This document shows, piece after piece, positions 7,457 to 16,474 of a DNA stretch of 25,076 bases. The stretch's first letter is position 1. The number at the start of each line of letters is the position of its first letter. The DNA comes from an uncultured Fretibacterium sp. (GTDB lineage Bacteria > Synergistota > Synergistia > Synergistales > Aminobacteriaceae): contig CALGGR010000210.1 of assembly GCA_937915755.1 (NCBI GenBank), positions 1 to 25,076 on the forward strand. The letters are read 5' to 3'. Below the pieces are notes generated by a model. It searched no databases. It was not told the origin of the DNA and saw nothing but the letters and a program-made list of their open reading frames with translations. The position numbers and the translations under genes were made by a program.

Positions 7457-8699
7457 AATCATCACAGCATCGCAATACTCACACAAGCGTGAAAGAGCGG
7501 TCATCCCCCCTGACGTCTCAGAAGCTGTCCGGAAAATTATCGCTGACGTGAGGGCTCGAGGGGATGCGGCCTTGAGAGAGTATGCGAAGAAATTCGACGG
7601 CATTGAACTTGAGAGGCTTGAAGTTTCGGAGGAAGATTTTGAAGAAGCCAGCAGGGTCGTCGGCCAAAGATACATTGAAATCCTGACTAAGTCAGCAGAA
7701 AACATTCGAGCGTTTCACAGCAGGCAGTTACGTGAGGGATTCATGTTCTCCCCGGGCGGGGGTGTTATTTTGGGACAGAGAGTAATTCCGCTTGAGAGGG
7801 TTGGGCTTTACGTCCCCGGAGGCACTGCATCGTATCCTTCGAGCGTCTTGATGAATGCTATACCGGCGAAAATCGCGGGCTGTGCGGAAATCGTCGTCGC
7901 GACTCCAAGGCCTTCAGCACAAATCATGGCCGCTGCAAAAATCGCGGGTGTTACGAGGATGTTCAGGATTGGCGGGGCACAAGCTATAGCTGCGTTGGCT
8001 TATGGAACTGAGACCGTCCCCAAAGTTGACAAGATTACGGGGCCTGGAAATGTTTATGTTGCAGAAGCGAAACGTCAGGTTTACGGCGATGCAGGGATTG
8101 ACATGATTGCGGGGCCGAGCGAAATTCTGATCATTGCGGACAAGAATAATTTTGCGTCTCACATTGCCGCTGACATGCTAGCCCAAGCTGAACATGACAA
8201 AGACGCAACTGCTATACTCATCACAAACTCCAGGCGCGTCGCGAATAGTGTCAGCCGTGAGATTGAGTTACAGATTGAGGGACTTGAACGCCGAGGCATA
8301 GCCAGAGAAGCAATCGACAAAAACGGCGCAATCATAATCGTCAGGAGCATCAATGATGCCGTCAGCATTGCAAACGAAATCGCACCTGAGCATCTCGAAA
8401 TCTGCGTTGATGAACCATTCGAGATGATGACTAAAATCAGGAATGCAGGAAGTATTTTTATCGGCAGAAATTCACCGGAGGCATTGGGAGATTATTACGC
8501 CGGGCCCAATCACGTGCTGCCTACTATGGGGACGGCAAGATTCTCAAGCCCGCTTTCCGTTGACGACTTCGTTAAGAAATCACAATTCATATATTACCCG
8601 GCTGGGAAACTTTTTGAGGCATCGAAGGATATTGAGGATTTCGCAAAGTCCGAAGGCCTGACAGCTCATGCCAGAAGTATCAGCATACGGAGAGAATGA
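7449..8699 (+). CDS. hisD: Histidinol dehydrogenase
   Basis: HisD carries out the last two steps of histidine synthesis, oxidising L-histidinol to L-histidine with two NAD+ and a zinc ion. The 416-residue chain (family usually about 430) shows the GPGNVYVAEAKRQVYG stretch, IDMIAGPSEILIIAD, the metal-site region AEHDKDATA, the catalytic Glu314-His315 pair in APEHLE, and the C-terminal YYAGPNHVLPT. The start is TTG at 7449 behind AAGGAGG about ten bases upstream, overlapping hisG by eight bases. The rest of the pathway (hisB, hisH, hisA, hisF, hisI/E, hisC) is not in this window. Confidence 0.95.
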   Translation: MIKIITASQYSHKRERAVIPPDVSEAVRKIIADVRARGDAALREYAKKFDGIELERLEVSEEDFEEASRVVGQRYIEILTKSAENIRAFHSRQLREGFMFSPGGGVILGQRVIPLERVGLYVPGGTASYPSSVLMNAIPAKIAGCAEIVVATPRPSAQIMAAAKIAGVTRMFRIGGAQAIAALAYGTETVPKVDKITGPGNVYVAEAKRQVYGDAGIDMIAGPSEILIIADKNNFASHIAADMLAQAEHDKDATAILITNSRRVANSVSREIELQIEGLERRGIAREAIDKNGAIIIVRSINDAVSIANEIAPEHLEICVDEPFEMMTKIRNAGSIFIGRNSPEALGDYYAGPNHVLPTMGTARFSSPLSVDDFVKKSQFIYYPAGKLFEASKDIEDFAKSEGLTAHARSISIRRE

Positions 8700-9440
8700 A
8701 TGTTCACACGAAATGTTACAGTAATGCCGTCTGACGCAGGCGTTAACGGGAGGATTAAGCTGAGGAGCCTGCTCAATTACTTTCAGGACACAGCGGGGCT
8801 GGCGGTTGTTGATGTTGAAGGGACTACGACGGAATTGCTCGCACGAGGTTACGCATGGGTGCTGATGAAGTATGAAATGGAGTTCGTGAGATTGCCGCCG
8901 ATGCTGGATGAGAGTATGGAGATTTGCACTTTTCACGACCCCAATCACGGCTACAATACACTCAGAGTGTTCAAAGTATATTCACGCGGGGAGCTTGTTG
9001 TGTCAGCAAAAACTTCATGGCTCTTAATCGACGTAAATTCAGGCAGACCCGTCAAACCCCTGGCACATATACCTGGCATCGAGAATATTGGTGAGGACGA
9101 GAGAATTTCTGCAGACTTCCGTGAAATCCCGGACAGTATGGACATCACACGCACCGTCGAAATCCCCGTAATGTTTCACGATTTGGACTACAACGGCCAT
9201 GTCAACAACGCTGTTTACTTCGAGTGGGTTCACGATTCATCGCCGGTTGACTTAATGACGCACTCACTCCGGACAGTGTGTGCGAGTTTCAGGTCAGGGG
9301 CTAAATTGGGCGAGAGGGTTACGCTGAGTTTCGGAGAGTTTTTGCCGGGCGGGGCTGTTGTTTGCAACATTAAGCGTCCCAACGTCAGCAGAAACAGCGC
9401 GAGTTTCCTTTGTGAATGGGGTGAAATTCATGCCGAGTAA
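8700..9440 (+). CDS. Acyl-ACP thioesterase
   Basis: A 246-residue double-hotdog enzyme of the acyl-ACP thioesterase family, which cuts fatty acids from acyl carrier protein in the cytoplasm. The N-terminal hotdog carries YAWVLMKYEMEFVRLP near residues 51-66. The second has the catalytic-type motif DLDYNGHVNNAVYFEW (about 161-176), in which Asn165 and His167 line up with the active-site pair of plant FatA/FatB. The ATG starts on the base right after the hisD stop, with GGAGA six bases upstream, so it is co-transcribed with the his genes without an obvious functional link. Chain-length preference is not predictable. Confidence 0.88.
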   Translation: MFTRNVTVMPSDAGVNGRIKLRSLLNYFQDTAGLAVVDVEGTTTELLARGYAWVLMKYEMEFVRLPPMLDESMEICTFHDPNHGYNTLRVFKVYSRGELVVSAKTSWLLIDVNSGRPVKPLAHIPGIENIGEDERISADFREIPDSMDITRTVEIPVMFHDLDYNGHVNNAVYFEWVHDSSPVDLMTHSLRTVCASFRSGAKLGERVTLSFGEFLPGGAVVCNIKRPNVSRNSASFLCEWGEIHAE

Positions 9441-10839
9441 TATCGTCATAGTAGGAGCGGGAGAAGTAGGAAGAAGCGTCGCAAAAAGACTTTCTTCTGA
9501 CGGCCACAATATCTACATCGTTGAAAAGGACGAGGCAAGGGCCGCATCGGCGGGTGAGGAGCTGGATGTTGAAGTGATTCGCGGCAATGGGGCGAGGCCT
9601 CAAGTTCTGGCACTGGCTGATATAGTTCCTGGCGGTGATGTTGATGTTTTCATTGCGTGCACGGACAGGGATGAGGTGAATATGCTGTCATGCTGGATTG
9701 CGCGCAACGCCGGGGTTCCTCAGGTAATCTCACGGACACGGAGCCTTGAGTTCACGGATTCGCCGGAATGGGGAAAGAAGCTCGGAATTGACGCGATGAT
9801 CTCGCCGGAGCGTTCTATTGCGCGGGAGATTCTGGGACTGTTTGAGGTTTTGGGGGCTACTCATACGGCAGAACTTTTGGACCGTCAGGCAGCCCTCTAT
9901 ACCCTCAAGATTTCCGAAGATTCACCGCTGAATGGCATGGCCCTCAAGGACATCCGGCAGAAATTCCCTAAGCTCGTCGCAGTCCTGGTATACGTCGAGC
10001 ACGAAGATGGCGTATCCGGTGTTCCCAATGGCTTCACGGTTCTGAAGGCCGGTGATGTGTGTTATGCCGTAACGTACAGGAAGAGCGTCGAGTTAATGCA
10101 GGAGTTGTTCCAGCCTGGAACTGCCGGAAAAGCAAAGCATGACGCAGGAAAGATCTTCATCGTTGGCGGCGGAAAATTGGGGACGCAGATTGCATTGATG
10201 CTGAAGCGCGATTACGGGAACGTCAGCTTACGCATAATCGACAATGACAGAGACCGCTGCAAGAGACTTTCTGAGGAGTTCGGCGACGCTTTGGTTATCA
10301 ATACTGACGGCGCGGATTCCAGAACTCTCGATGAAGAAGGCATTGACGGGGCTGATGCTTATGTCTGCGCTACTGATTCTGATGAGGTGAACATGATTTA
10401 TTGCGCTCTGGCCAAGAAAATGGGCGCAAAGAAAACTATCGCAGTAGTCAAACGAAAGGACTATCAATCCCTCATCGGCTCTGTCCCGGTTGATGCTATA
10501 GTCGACCCAAACGCATCGCTGGCTAACGTCATACTCAAGTACGTCCGTTACAAGAATCATGCCCTGGCCTACAGCATGATGGAGAATATTGGCGCGGAAA
10601 TGCTCGAAGTAGTGCTGTCTGAAGATGTCCCCCTTTGCGGCAAAACTCTGGCGCAGATAAAACTCAAGAAGGGAGCGGTAGTGGCGTTGATTGGACGCAA
10701 AAATGAGATTCTTGTGCCCGATGGCTCGACTTACCTTCTGGCCGGAGACCATGTGATACTCTTCGCATTGACTGATATGATGCCGGAGACAGCAAAACTT
10801 TTCGGGGCTGAATTTTTGGTGAACGGCCATGAAGATTAG
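9430..10839 (+). CDS. trkA: Trk system potassium uptake protein TrkA
   Basis: A 469-residue cytoplasmic gating subunit of the Trk potassium uptake system. It contains two RCK modules, each a nucleotide-binding Rossmann part plus a TrkA-C part. The first glycine loop is GAGEVG at residues 9-14 and the second GGGKLG at 246-251; each is followed by an acidic residue at the end of the next strand (VEKD, IDND), as expected for NAD(H) binding. The length matches the family (E. coli 458). The ATG at 9430 sits behind GGGGTG and overlaps the thioesterase stop by 11 bases; a longer frame upstream is not needed. It overlaps trkH by 11 bases, the expected partner. Confidence 0.95.
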   Translation: MPSNIVIVGAGEVGRSVAKRLSSDGHNIYIVEKDEARAASAGEELDVEVIRGNGARPQVLALADIVPGGDVDVFIACTDRDEVNMLSCWIARNAGVPQVISRTRSLEFTDSPEWGKKLGIDAMISPERSIAREILGLFEVLGATHTAELLDRQAALYTLKISEDSPLNGMALKDIRQKFPKLVAVLVYVEHEDGVSGVPNGFTVLKAGDVCYAVTYRKSVELMQELFQPGTAGKAKHDAGKIFIVGGGKLGTQIALMLKRDYGNVSLRIIDNDRDRCKRLSEEFGDALVINTDGADSRTLDEEGIDGADAYVCATDSDEVNMIYCALAKKMGAKKTIAVVKRKDYQSLIGSVPVDAIVDPNASLANVILKYVRYKNHALAYSMMENIGAEMLEVVLSEDVPLCGKTLAQIKLKKGAVVALIGRKNEILVPDGSTYLLAGDHVILFALTDMMPETAKLFGAEFLVNGHED

Positions 10840-12280
10840 GATCGTCCTCAGGGTATTGGCGTTCATATGCCTGGTAATCTCATGCGCCATGATACCTCCC
10901 CTTTCCCTCGCAATATATGACCGCTCAAGTGATATTGCCGGGTTCGCAGTGTCGATTTCAGCAGGATTAATCTTCAGCGCGTTGATGCTAATCGTAACAG
11001 GGAAATCCAGCGATAACTCTATGGGAATCCGTGAGGGATTGGGTGTTACAGGCTTCTCGTGGATTATAGCATCGTTAATCGGAGCATTGCCTTACTGGAC
11101 TTCAGGGGAGATTGCCAGCTACACGGACGCTTTCTTCGAGAGCATGAGCGGTTTCACAACGACAGGTGCCACGATACTGAATGAGATTGAAGCGTTGCCG
11201 CGAGGATTATTGCTTTGGCGTTCACTCACTCACTGGATTGGAGGCATGGGGATTATAGTCCTTAGCCTCGCAGTTCTGCCGTTCTTGGGAGTTTCTGGAA
11301 TGGAGATGTACAAGGCCGAAGTCCCCGGAGTTACAGCAGGAAAAGTTACGCCGAGACTTCATCAGACTGCCATAAGCCTTTGGAGCGCGTATGTGATATT
11401 GACACTCAGCGAAACCATAATGCTGATGTTCGGGGGAATGTCGCTGTTCGATGCGTTCTGCCATTCTTGCAGCACCATTGCAACAGGAGGCTTCTCAACC
11501 AAGAACAACTCAATCGCATTCTTCCCAAGTGCTTATATCCAGTGGACGATTATCATATTCATGTTCCTTTCGGGTGTGAACTTCTCGCTCTACTTCATGT
11601 TGCCGCAGAAAAGGTTTCATGACATCTTCGCCGACGAGGAGCTTTCAGGTTACGCCAAAATCACGATAATCTCAAGCGTCGCAATAGCTTTGTGCCTTTG
11701 GTTGACGGGAGAATTTGACGCGATTGAGTACACAGTAAGGCAGTCGTTCTTCCATGTTGTGAGCGTGATGACGACGACGGGGTTCGTTGTTCATGATTAT
11801 GACCATTGGCCGGAGTTCACGAAGTTCATCATCGTTATACTCATGTTCATCGGAGCGTCAGGAGGCTCAACAGGTGGAGGTTGCAAGGTCTCACGCTTCA
11901 TAATAATCGGCCGTCAGCTCAGAATGGAAGTCAAGAAACTCCTTCACCCCCGCTCAGTTTTAACCCCGCGAATGGACGGAAAGCCAATCCCGCAGTCAAC
12001 AATGGATTCAGCCGGAGCATTCTTCATACTCTACATGATAATCTTGACCGTTGCCACGCTGATTACGACGGCATTCGGGATAGATATTCTTACGGCTTTC
12101 ACGGGAGTGCTGACGTGCTTGAGCAATGTTGGGCCTGGATTGCATGGTCTTGGGGCGGTTGAAAGTTTTGCGCACTTGCCGGTGTTTGTGAAGTGGCTTT
12201 TCTCGTTCTGTATGCTCGCGGGAAGGCTGGAACTTTTCGCGGTGTTATTGCTCTTTCTCCCCGAAACTTACAGAAAGTAA
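10829..12280 (+). CDS. trkH: Trk system potassium uptake protein TrkH
   Basis: The 483-residue ion-conducting membrane subunit that works with TrkA. The four selectivity-filter loops of the family are all present, with their glycines at about 113 (TTTGAT), 220 (ATGGFS), 318 (TTTGFV) and 435 (SNVGPG). The chain has about ten membrane segments, a conserved GASGGSTGGGCKVSR stretch after the third repeat (the intramembrane loop of TrkH proteins) and ends LFLPETYRK. It starts inside the end of trkA, 11 bases before the trkA stop, so translation is probably coupled. From about here onward ATA becomes common for Ile, unlike the his genes upstream. Confidence 0.95.
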   Translation: MKIRIVLRVLAFICLVISCAMIPPLSLAIYDRSSDIAGFAVSISAGLIFSALMLIVTGKSSDNSMGIREGLGVTGFSWIIASLIGALPYWTSGEIASYTDAFFESMSGFTTTGATILNEIEALPRGLLLWRSLTHWIGGMGIIVLSLAVLPFLGVSGMEMYKAEVPGVTAGKVTPRLHQTAISLWSAYVILTLSETIMLMFGGMSLFDAFCHSCSTIATGGFSTKNNSIAFFPSAYIQWTIIIFMFLSGVNFSLYFMLPQKRFHDIFADEELSGYAKITIISSVAIALCLWLTGEFDAIEYTVRQSFFHVVSVMTTTGFVVHDYDHWPEFTKFIIVILMFIGASGGSTGGGCKVSRFIIIGRQLRMEVKKLLHPRSVLTPRMDGKPIPQSTMDSAGAFFILYMIILTVATLITTAFGIDILTAFTGVLTCLSNVGPGLHGLGAVESFAHLPVFVKWLFSFCMLAGRLELFAVLLLFLPETYRK

Positions 12281-12313
12281 TGTACAATATCTCAGAATGG
12301 AGATGATTGAAAC

Positions 12314-13849
12314 GTGTCAAACCAAAGAAACGTTACATATAATGTGAAGATACAGGCAAGGCTTCAGATAATCTCATTCCTTACAGGAGCTACGACGATG
12401 ATACTTGAGCTTGCGGGTTCGAGGTTAGTCGCGCCGTTCTTCGGGACTTCGCTCATTGTATGGACAGCGTTAATCGGTATCATAATGACGAACCTTTGCT
12501 TCGGGAACTGGCTAGGAGGAAGCGTTGCAGACAAGAGGCCGGAAGGTAAGCTGCTGGGGCGTATACTGATGTTCGCGGCAATAATAATCTCGGTAACAGC
12601 GTTCGCAAGCAACTGGATTTTAACCAGCATTCAGGCCCTTCACCTCAACCTCTATGTCTCAGCAGTTTACTCAGCGGTGTCAATCTTCGCGCCGTCGAGC
12701 CTTTTGCTTGGAATGGTCTCACCGTTTGTTGCGAGGCTTGCAATGGAGAACGTTCAAAGCAGTGGTGCAGTAGTCGGGAGACTTTCTGCGTTGAACAGCG
12801 CGGGGAGTATTCTTGGGACGTTCATGGGAGGCTTCGTGTTGATTTCGCTTTTCCCTTCCGGAGTAATAATGATGATAGTTGCGACGGTAGTAGCGTTGCT
12901 GTCGGTCTTGGCTTACACGGGAGCATGGCGGAAGATAATCGCTGGGATAGTGTTTCTTTTTCTGACTGGAGGGGCAATCTACGCACGAAATAACGGCCTG
13001 CCATTCTCGCCCATTGGAGAACAGCTTGACACAGCGTACAACCACATCTCAGTGGCCGAAAGCATTGACCGTCGGAACGGAAGACGTGTCCGCGTAATGG
13101 TAACAGACCCTGATTCAGCGCAGTCATTGATGTACTTGGACAACCCGTCTGAACTTGTGAGCGAGTACACGAAGTTCTATGAGTTGGCGTTCCATTACAA
13201 GCCCGACGTTAAGCGAGTGTTGATGCTCGGTGGCGGAGGCTACAGCGTCCCGAAATACATTCTTGAGAACCACAAGGAAGTCTCTCTCGATGTAGTTGAG
13301 CTTGACCCTGGGATTACGGATGTAGCTAGGAAGTATTTTGCGCTTCAGGATGACCCTAAACTCCAAATATTCCACGAGGACGCCAGGACTTTCCTTAACC
13401 GTGCTGGAAGCGAGAAGATTGAGCCATATGACGCGATATTCATGGACACTTTCAACTCGGCAATAGTGATACCGTTCCAGTTAACGACGGTAGAAGCTGG
13501 TTCAAGGCTGCGAAAGCTGCTGAAGCCTGACGGGGTTCTCGTTGTGAACATAATCTCGTCAGTATACGGGCCTAAATCGGGAGTATTTCACGGTATATAC
13601 AAAGCATTCTCGCAGTCATTCGGTACAATGATGATATTTCCGGCCAATGCTCCAGACCCTAAATATGCGGCGGCATTGCAGAATATAATGCTTGTAGCGG
13701 GCGACAGCGTTCCAGAAGCCCTCGCATCGGGTGATAAGATTTCAGCGCTGCTTTCACACCAATGGCTTGAGCCGTTTTCGCCGGACCCTGTAGTTCCTGC
13801 GTTCACGGATAGTTTTGCGCCGGTTGAGAGATACGCGCTGATACAATGA
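12314..13849 (+). CDS. Membrane protein fused to a spermidine-synthase-like domain
   Basis: A 511-residue protein with two parts. Residues about 18-220 are hydrophobic with some six to eight membrane segments (GATTMILELAGSRLVAPFFG near the start is typical of the fused MFS/spermidine-synthase group). Residues about 235-511 form a Rossmann methyltransferase-like domain with GGGGYS at 306-311, VVELDP on the next strand and YDAIFMDTFNS near 373-383. In true spermidine synthases the last motif contains a catalytic Asp in D-x-S-D-P; here the sequence is D-T-F-N, and the usual Glu after the glycine loop is not obvious. Polyamine synthesis is therefore doubtful. The GTG at 12314 has GGAG 11 bases upstream. 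The stop touches the next gene in an ATGA. Confidence 0.85.
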   Translation: MSNQRNVTYNVKIQARLQIISFLTGATTMILELAGSRLVAPFFGTSLIVWTALIGIIMTNLCFGNWLGGSVADKRPEGKLLGRILMFAAIIISVTAFASNWILTSIQALHLNLYVSAVYSAVSIFAPSSLLLGMVSPFVARLAMENVQSSGAVVGRLSALNSAGSILGTFMGGFVLISLFPSGVIMMIVATVVALLSVLAYTGAWRKIIAGIVFLFLTGGAIYARNNGLPFSPIGEQLDTAYNHISVAESIDRRNGRRVRVMVTDPDSAQSLMYLDNPSELVSEYTKFYELAFHYKPDVKRVLMLGGGGYSVPKYILENHKEVSLDVVELDPGITDVARKYFALQDDPKLQIFHEDARTFLNRAGSEKIEPYDAIFMDTFNSAIVIPFQLTTVEAGSRLRKLLKPDGVLVVNIISSVYGPKSGVFHGIYKAFSQSFGTMMIFPANAPDPKYAAALQNIMLVAGDSVPEALASGDKISALLSHQWLEPFSPDPVVPAFTDSFAPVERYALIQ

Positions 13850-13860
13850 AGGAGGTCATC

Positions 13861-15870
13861 ATGAAGAAGATTCCGGAGAAATACACGCAGTTGCCTTTAA
13901 TCCCAGAATATATACTCCTTCCGTTATGGTGCATATCGCTGACATGGCCGAACCTGATATACTCCGGCGTAATGTTCGCGGATACCCTGCATATTCTGAA
14001 GTGGACGGTTACGGGAGTCCCAGTGGGAATAGCAGCGATAATAGCGGGATACAGGATTATTCGCTATGGGAGCGAGCGCGTGAGATTCAGGATAGATCTT
14101 TTCGCGGGAATATGGCTGTTTATACTGGTATATTGCTCACTGATGCCGCTTTGGGTGAAAATAATGTCGCCGACAGCGTTTGTACTTGAGATGCTATGCT
14201 TCGTTACAGTGTGGGTGTTCTATGTGCTTAGCGTGTCATCGTTCCCTGAATGGGGATTGCGGCCAGTCTTAATCCTTGCGAACCTGAACGCCTCAATCAA
14301 CGTACTCTTCGCGGAATTGCAGATACGGGACATGAATAACCTTGCATTCTTGAGGGGGACGATATTCGCAGACTTGCAGAAATTCAGCAACATAATTCTC
14401 CCGACTCCCGGAAACTACATCGGCAACACAGCCCAGCAGAACATGTTCGGATTATGGGTGGCAGTTGCGACATTGGGCGCGATTTATCTTTTTTCCTGCG
14501 AAGCCCGGCAGAACGGCCGGAAGCTCTGGTATCCGGTAGCCTTTATCTCGTTCGCCGTAATCGTCCTTAAATTCGCCGTAACAAATTCGAGCGTAATAAT
14601 GGGAGTAATAGCGTTGCTTCTGATCCTGGGAGCATTCGTGAGCGTTTGGAGACTAGGGAATGACAGAAACGGATATTTTGCTTGCTTCGTGCTAATATTG
14701 ATGTCTGTGAACTTCTGGGGACTGATGAACTCTACGAGCCGTTCAGCAACGATAGCGTTGATTCTAGGCTTGATAGTGATGTTTATATCGACGCTTAAAT
14801 CCGGGCGTGATTATGCAGTCCGATTCGGTGCGGCAATGCTGGTGATAGCGTGCGTATTCTGGGTATCGCTTTACTCGCCTCGTTCAGAGCAGATAGTCGA
14901 CAAGACCGTCGAAATCGTCCAGAATGCTCAGGATATAGGCCGTCGCCGCGGAATATGGATGACATCGTGGTCAATGTTCCAGGAACACCCCGAAGGCGTA
15001 GGAATCGGGCAGTACAAGTGGCATTACCTCGAGGGTCAGCGTGCTGGTTTCAAGAACGTCAATGCTGACTGGTACAGGTGGCAGTACACGCACTGGGCGC
15101 ACAACGAGTTCCTTCAGTTCTTCTGTGAGGGCGGAATTATAGGCGGCTCGTTATTGCTCTTAATGTGGCTGACATGGTTTATTCCTGTTTTGCGCGGGCT
15201 TTTCAGGCGGAATCGCAGTATGTGCAGAAATTCGGTGTGGGCAATCTCGCTCGTAACGCTGGTAACATTCGCGGCCATTTTCACGCGTCCATTCCACCGT
15301 ATCGAGAACATGGTCTGGATAACGCTGGCATTCGCGCTTTCAAACCGAGAGTTCTTCTCCGAAAAATTCTCACTCGAAACTTTGCGAACTTCATCGTCAC
15401 GGAAACTCGTCGGAGCAGTCTGCATAGTTTCATCAATAGCAGGCTTCGTTTACATCTCAAGCGGCATCTACGGCAATTACGTCCTCCGTCAAGCCTTATC
15501 GACGCAGAACGAGCCGTTACAGCTCTACTATCTCAACGAGGCCCGGAAGCATCCGATAGTCCGGGAAGATGCGCTGCGGAATCTGGGCTACCATTACATG
15601 CAGTTGGGTGAACAGACGAATAACGGCCAGACCTTGATGCAGGGCTTCAACATATTGTGGGAGCATTTCAACCGTGAGCCTCGCTCAGAGGACATAGGCC
15701 GATTGCTGAACTTTGCGCAGCGTTACCAGTTAGAGTCAGTAATCCGCGAGATAGCTTCGTACTTCAAGCCCGGAGAATATCACTTAAAGCGCGTGCCTCA
15801 GAAGAACTCCGACGGAAGAACCATCCCTGCCCTCCTGATGGTAAATGGACCCGGAAGCGATGACGACTAG
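13861..15870 (+). CDS. O-antigen ligase / oligosaccharyltransferase-like membrane protein
   Basis: A 669-residue protein with about ten to twelve membrane segments and a soluble C-terminal stretch from about residue 545 that looks helical, perhaps TPR-like (REDALRNLGYHYMQLGEQ). The Wzy_C/O-antigen ligase region is seen in MFQEHPEGVGIGQYKWHY and HWAHNEFLQFFCEGG (residues 411-425), with the histidines and Asn-Glu typical of the large periplasmic loop. Such proteins move a lipid-linked glycan onto lipid A core or, in the PglL/TfpO group, onto pilin-like proteins. The place directly before T2SS pseudopilin genes favours protein glycosylation, but that is inference. An ATG at 13846 forms an ATGA with the previous stop; the ATG at 13861 is preferred because AAGGAGG lies five bases before it. 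Confidence 0.82.
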   Translation: MKKIPEKYTQLPLIPEYILLPLWCISLTWPNLIYSGVMFADTLHILKWTVTGVPVGIAAIIAGYRIIRYGSERVRFRIDLFAGIWLFILVYCSLMPLWVKIMSPTAFVLEMLCFVTVWVFYVLSVSSFPEWGLRPVLILANLNASINVLFAELQIRDMNNLAFLRGTIFADLQKFSNIILPTPGNYIGNTAQQNMFGLWVAVATLGAIYLFSCEARQNGRKLWYPVAFISFAVIVLKFAVTNSSVIMGVIALLLILGAFVSVWRLGNDRNGYFACFVLILMSVNFWGLMNSTSRSATIALILGLIVMFISTLKSGRDYAVRFGAAMLVIACVFWVSLYSPRSEQIVDKTVEIVQNAQDIGRRRGIWMTSWSMFQEHPEGVGIGQYKWHYLEGQRAGFKNVNADWYRWQYTHWAHNEFLQFFCEGGIIGGSLLLLMWLTWFIPVLRGLFRRNRSMCRNSVWAISLVTLVTFAAIFTRPFHRIENMVWITLAFALSNREFFSEKFSLETLRTSSSRKLVGAVCIVSSIAGFVYISSGIYGNYVLRQALSTQNEPLQLYYLNEARKHPIVREDALRNLGYHYMQLGEQTNNGQTLMQGFNILWEHFNREPRSEDIGRLLNFAQRYQLESVIREIASYFKPGEYHLKRVPQKNSDGRTIPALLMVNGPGSDDD

Positions 15871-16474
15871 ACGGGCCTTCACGCTGATAGAAATCCTCGT
15901 TGCCGTATTGCTCACAGGACTTTTGACCGGTTTGGCTCTAGCACCTGTAGCAGTTACGGTAAGGCGGGTAGTAGAGACGCAGGAGGAGTACACGGATATA
16001 GCAGCGCTCTCTCGTACGATGAATTTCATAGCGAGGGATTTGAACGCAGCCATGAGACTTTCCCCGAACGTATTGACGATAAAGGACCACGAGACATTGG
16101 GCGGAAACGACGCTGATGTCCTCATGACGATGAGCAGCTCGCCGACAATCCAGAACCTCCCAGCCGGAACAATCACCTACAAAACCATAGAAGGAGGACT
16201 GCTTCATGACGATACCCCCTCGGGATTATATCGCTGGATAACGCCGGGAGCCGAACCCAAAGACATTGACCCCGACAAACTCAACCCCGAAAGTGGCCAG
16301 CTGGTTTTACCCGGAGTGAACGAGTTCTGCGTAGAAGTCCCCACGAATGATCGCGAGGACGACAACAGGAAGGAATACACCGGCCAGTTGCCTGCTGGAG
16401 TTTTCATCAGGATAGGACGTGGAGAGAAAGACAATGATAACCATACCATCGAGAGCATTATCGCGTTCCCGTAA
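15845..16474 (+). CDS. gspJ: Type II secretion minor pseudopilin, GspJ-like
   Basis: A 209-residue type IV pilin-like protein. The prepilin signature is RRAFTLIEILVAVLLTGLL: a short basic leader, cleavage before Phe, Glu at +5, then a hydrophobic helix. The following stretch (EYTDIAALSRTMNFIARDLNAAMRL) and overall length resemble GspJ, a tip subunit of the T2SS pseudopilus. The ATG at 15845 overlaps the preceding gene by 26 bases; an ATG at 15860 gives a shorter six-residue leader and an 11-base overlap and may be the true start. Neither has a clear ribosome site, suggesting coupled translation. The end overlaps gspK. Confidence 0.78.
   Translation: MDPEAMTTRRAFTLIEILVAVLLTGLLTGLALAPVAVTVRRVVETQEEYTDIAALSRTMNFIARDLNAAMRLSPNVLTIKDHETLGGNDADVLMTMSSSPTIQNLPAGTITYKTIEGGLLHDDTPSGLYRWITPGAEPKDIDPDKLNPESGQLVLPGVNEFCVEVPTNDREDDNRKEYTGQLPAGVFIRIGRGEKDNDNHTIESIIAFP

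Noticed and set aside
10228..10890. 220-codon minus-strand frame antisense to trkA
   Set aside because: The plus strand holds intact TrkA with both glycine loops; the antisense product has no domain pattern and is rich in His, Cys and Ser as expected of a shadow frame.
12719..13127. Minus-strand open frames within the spermidine-synthase-like gene
   Set aside because: They are antisense to a clear coding region, show low-complexity composition and have no ribosome site or recognisable domain.
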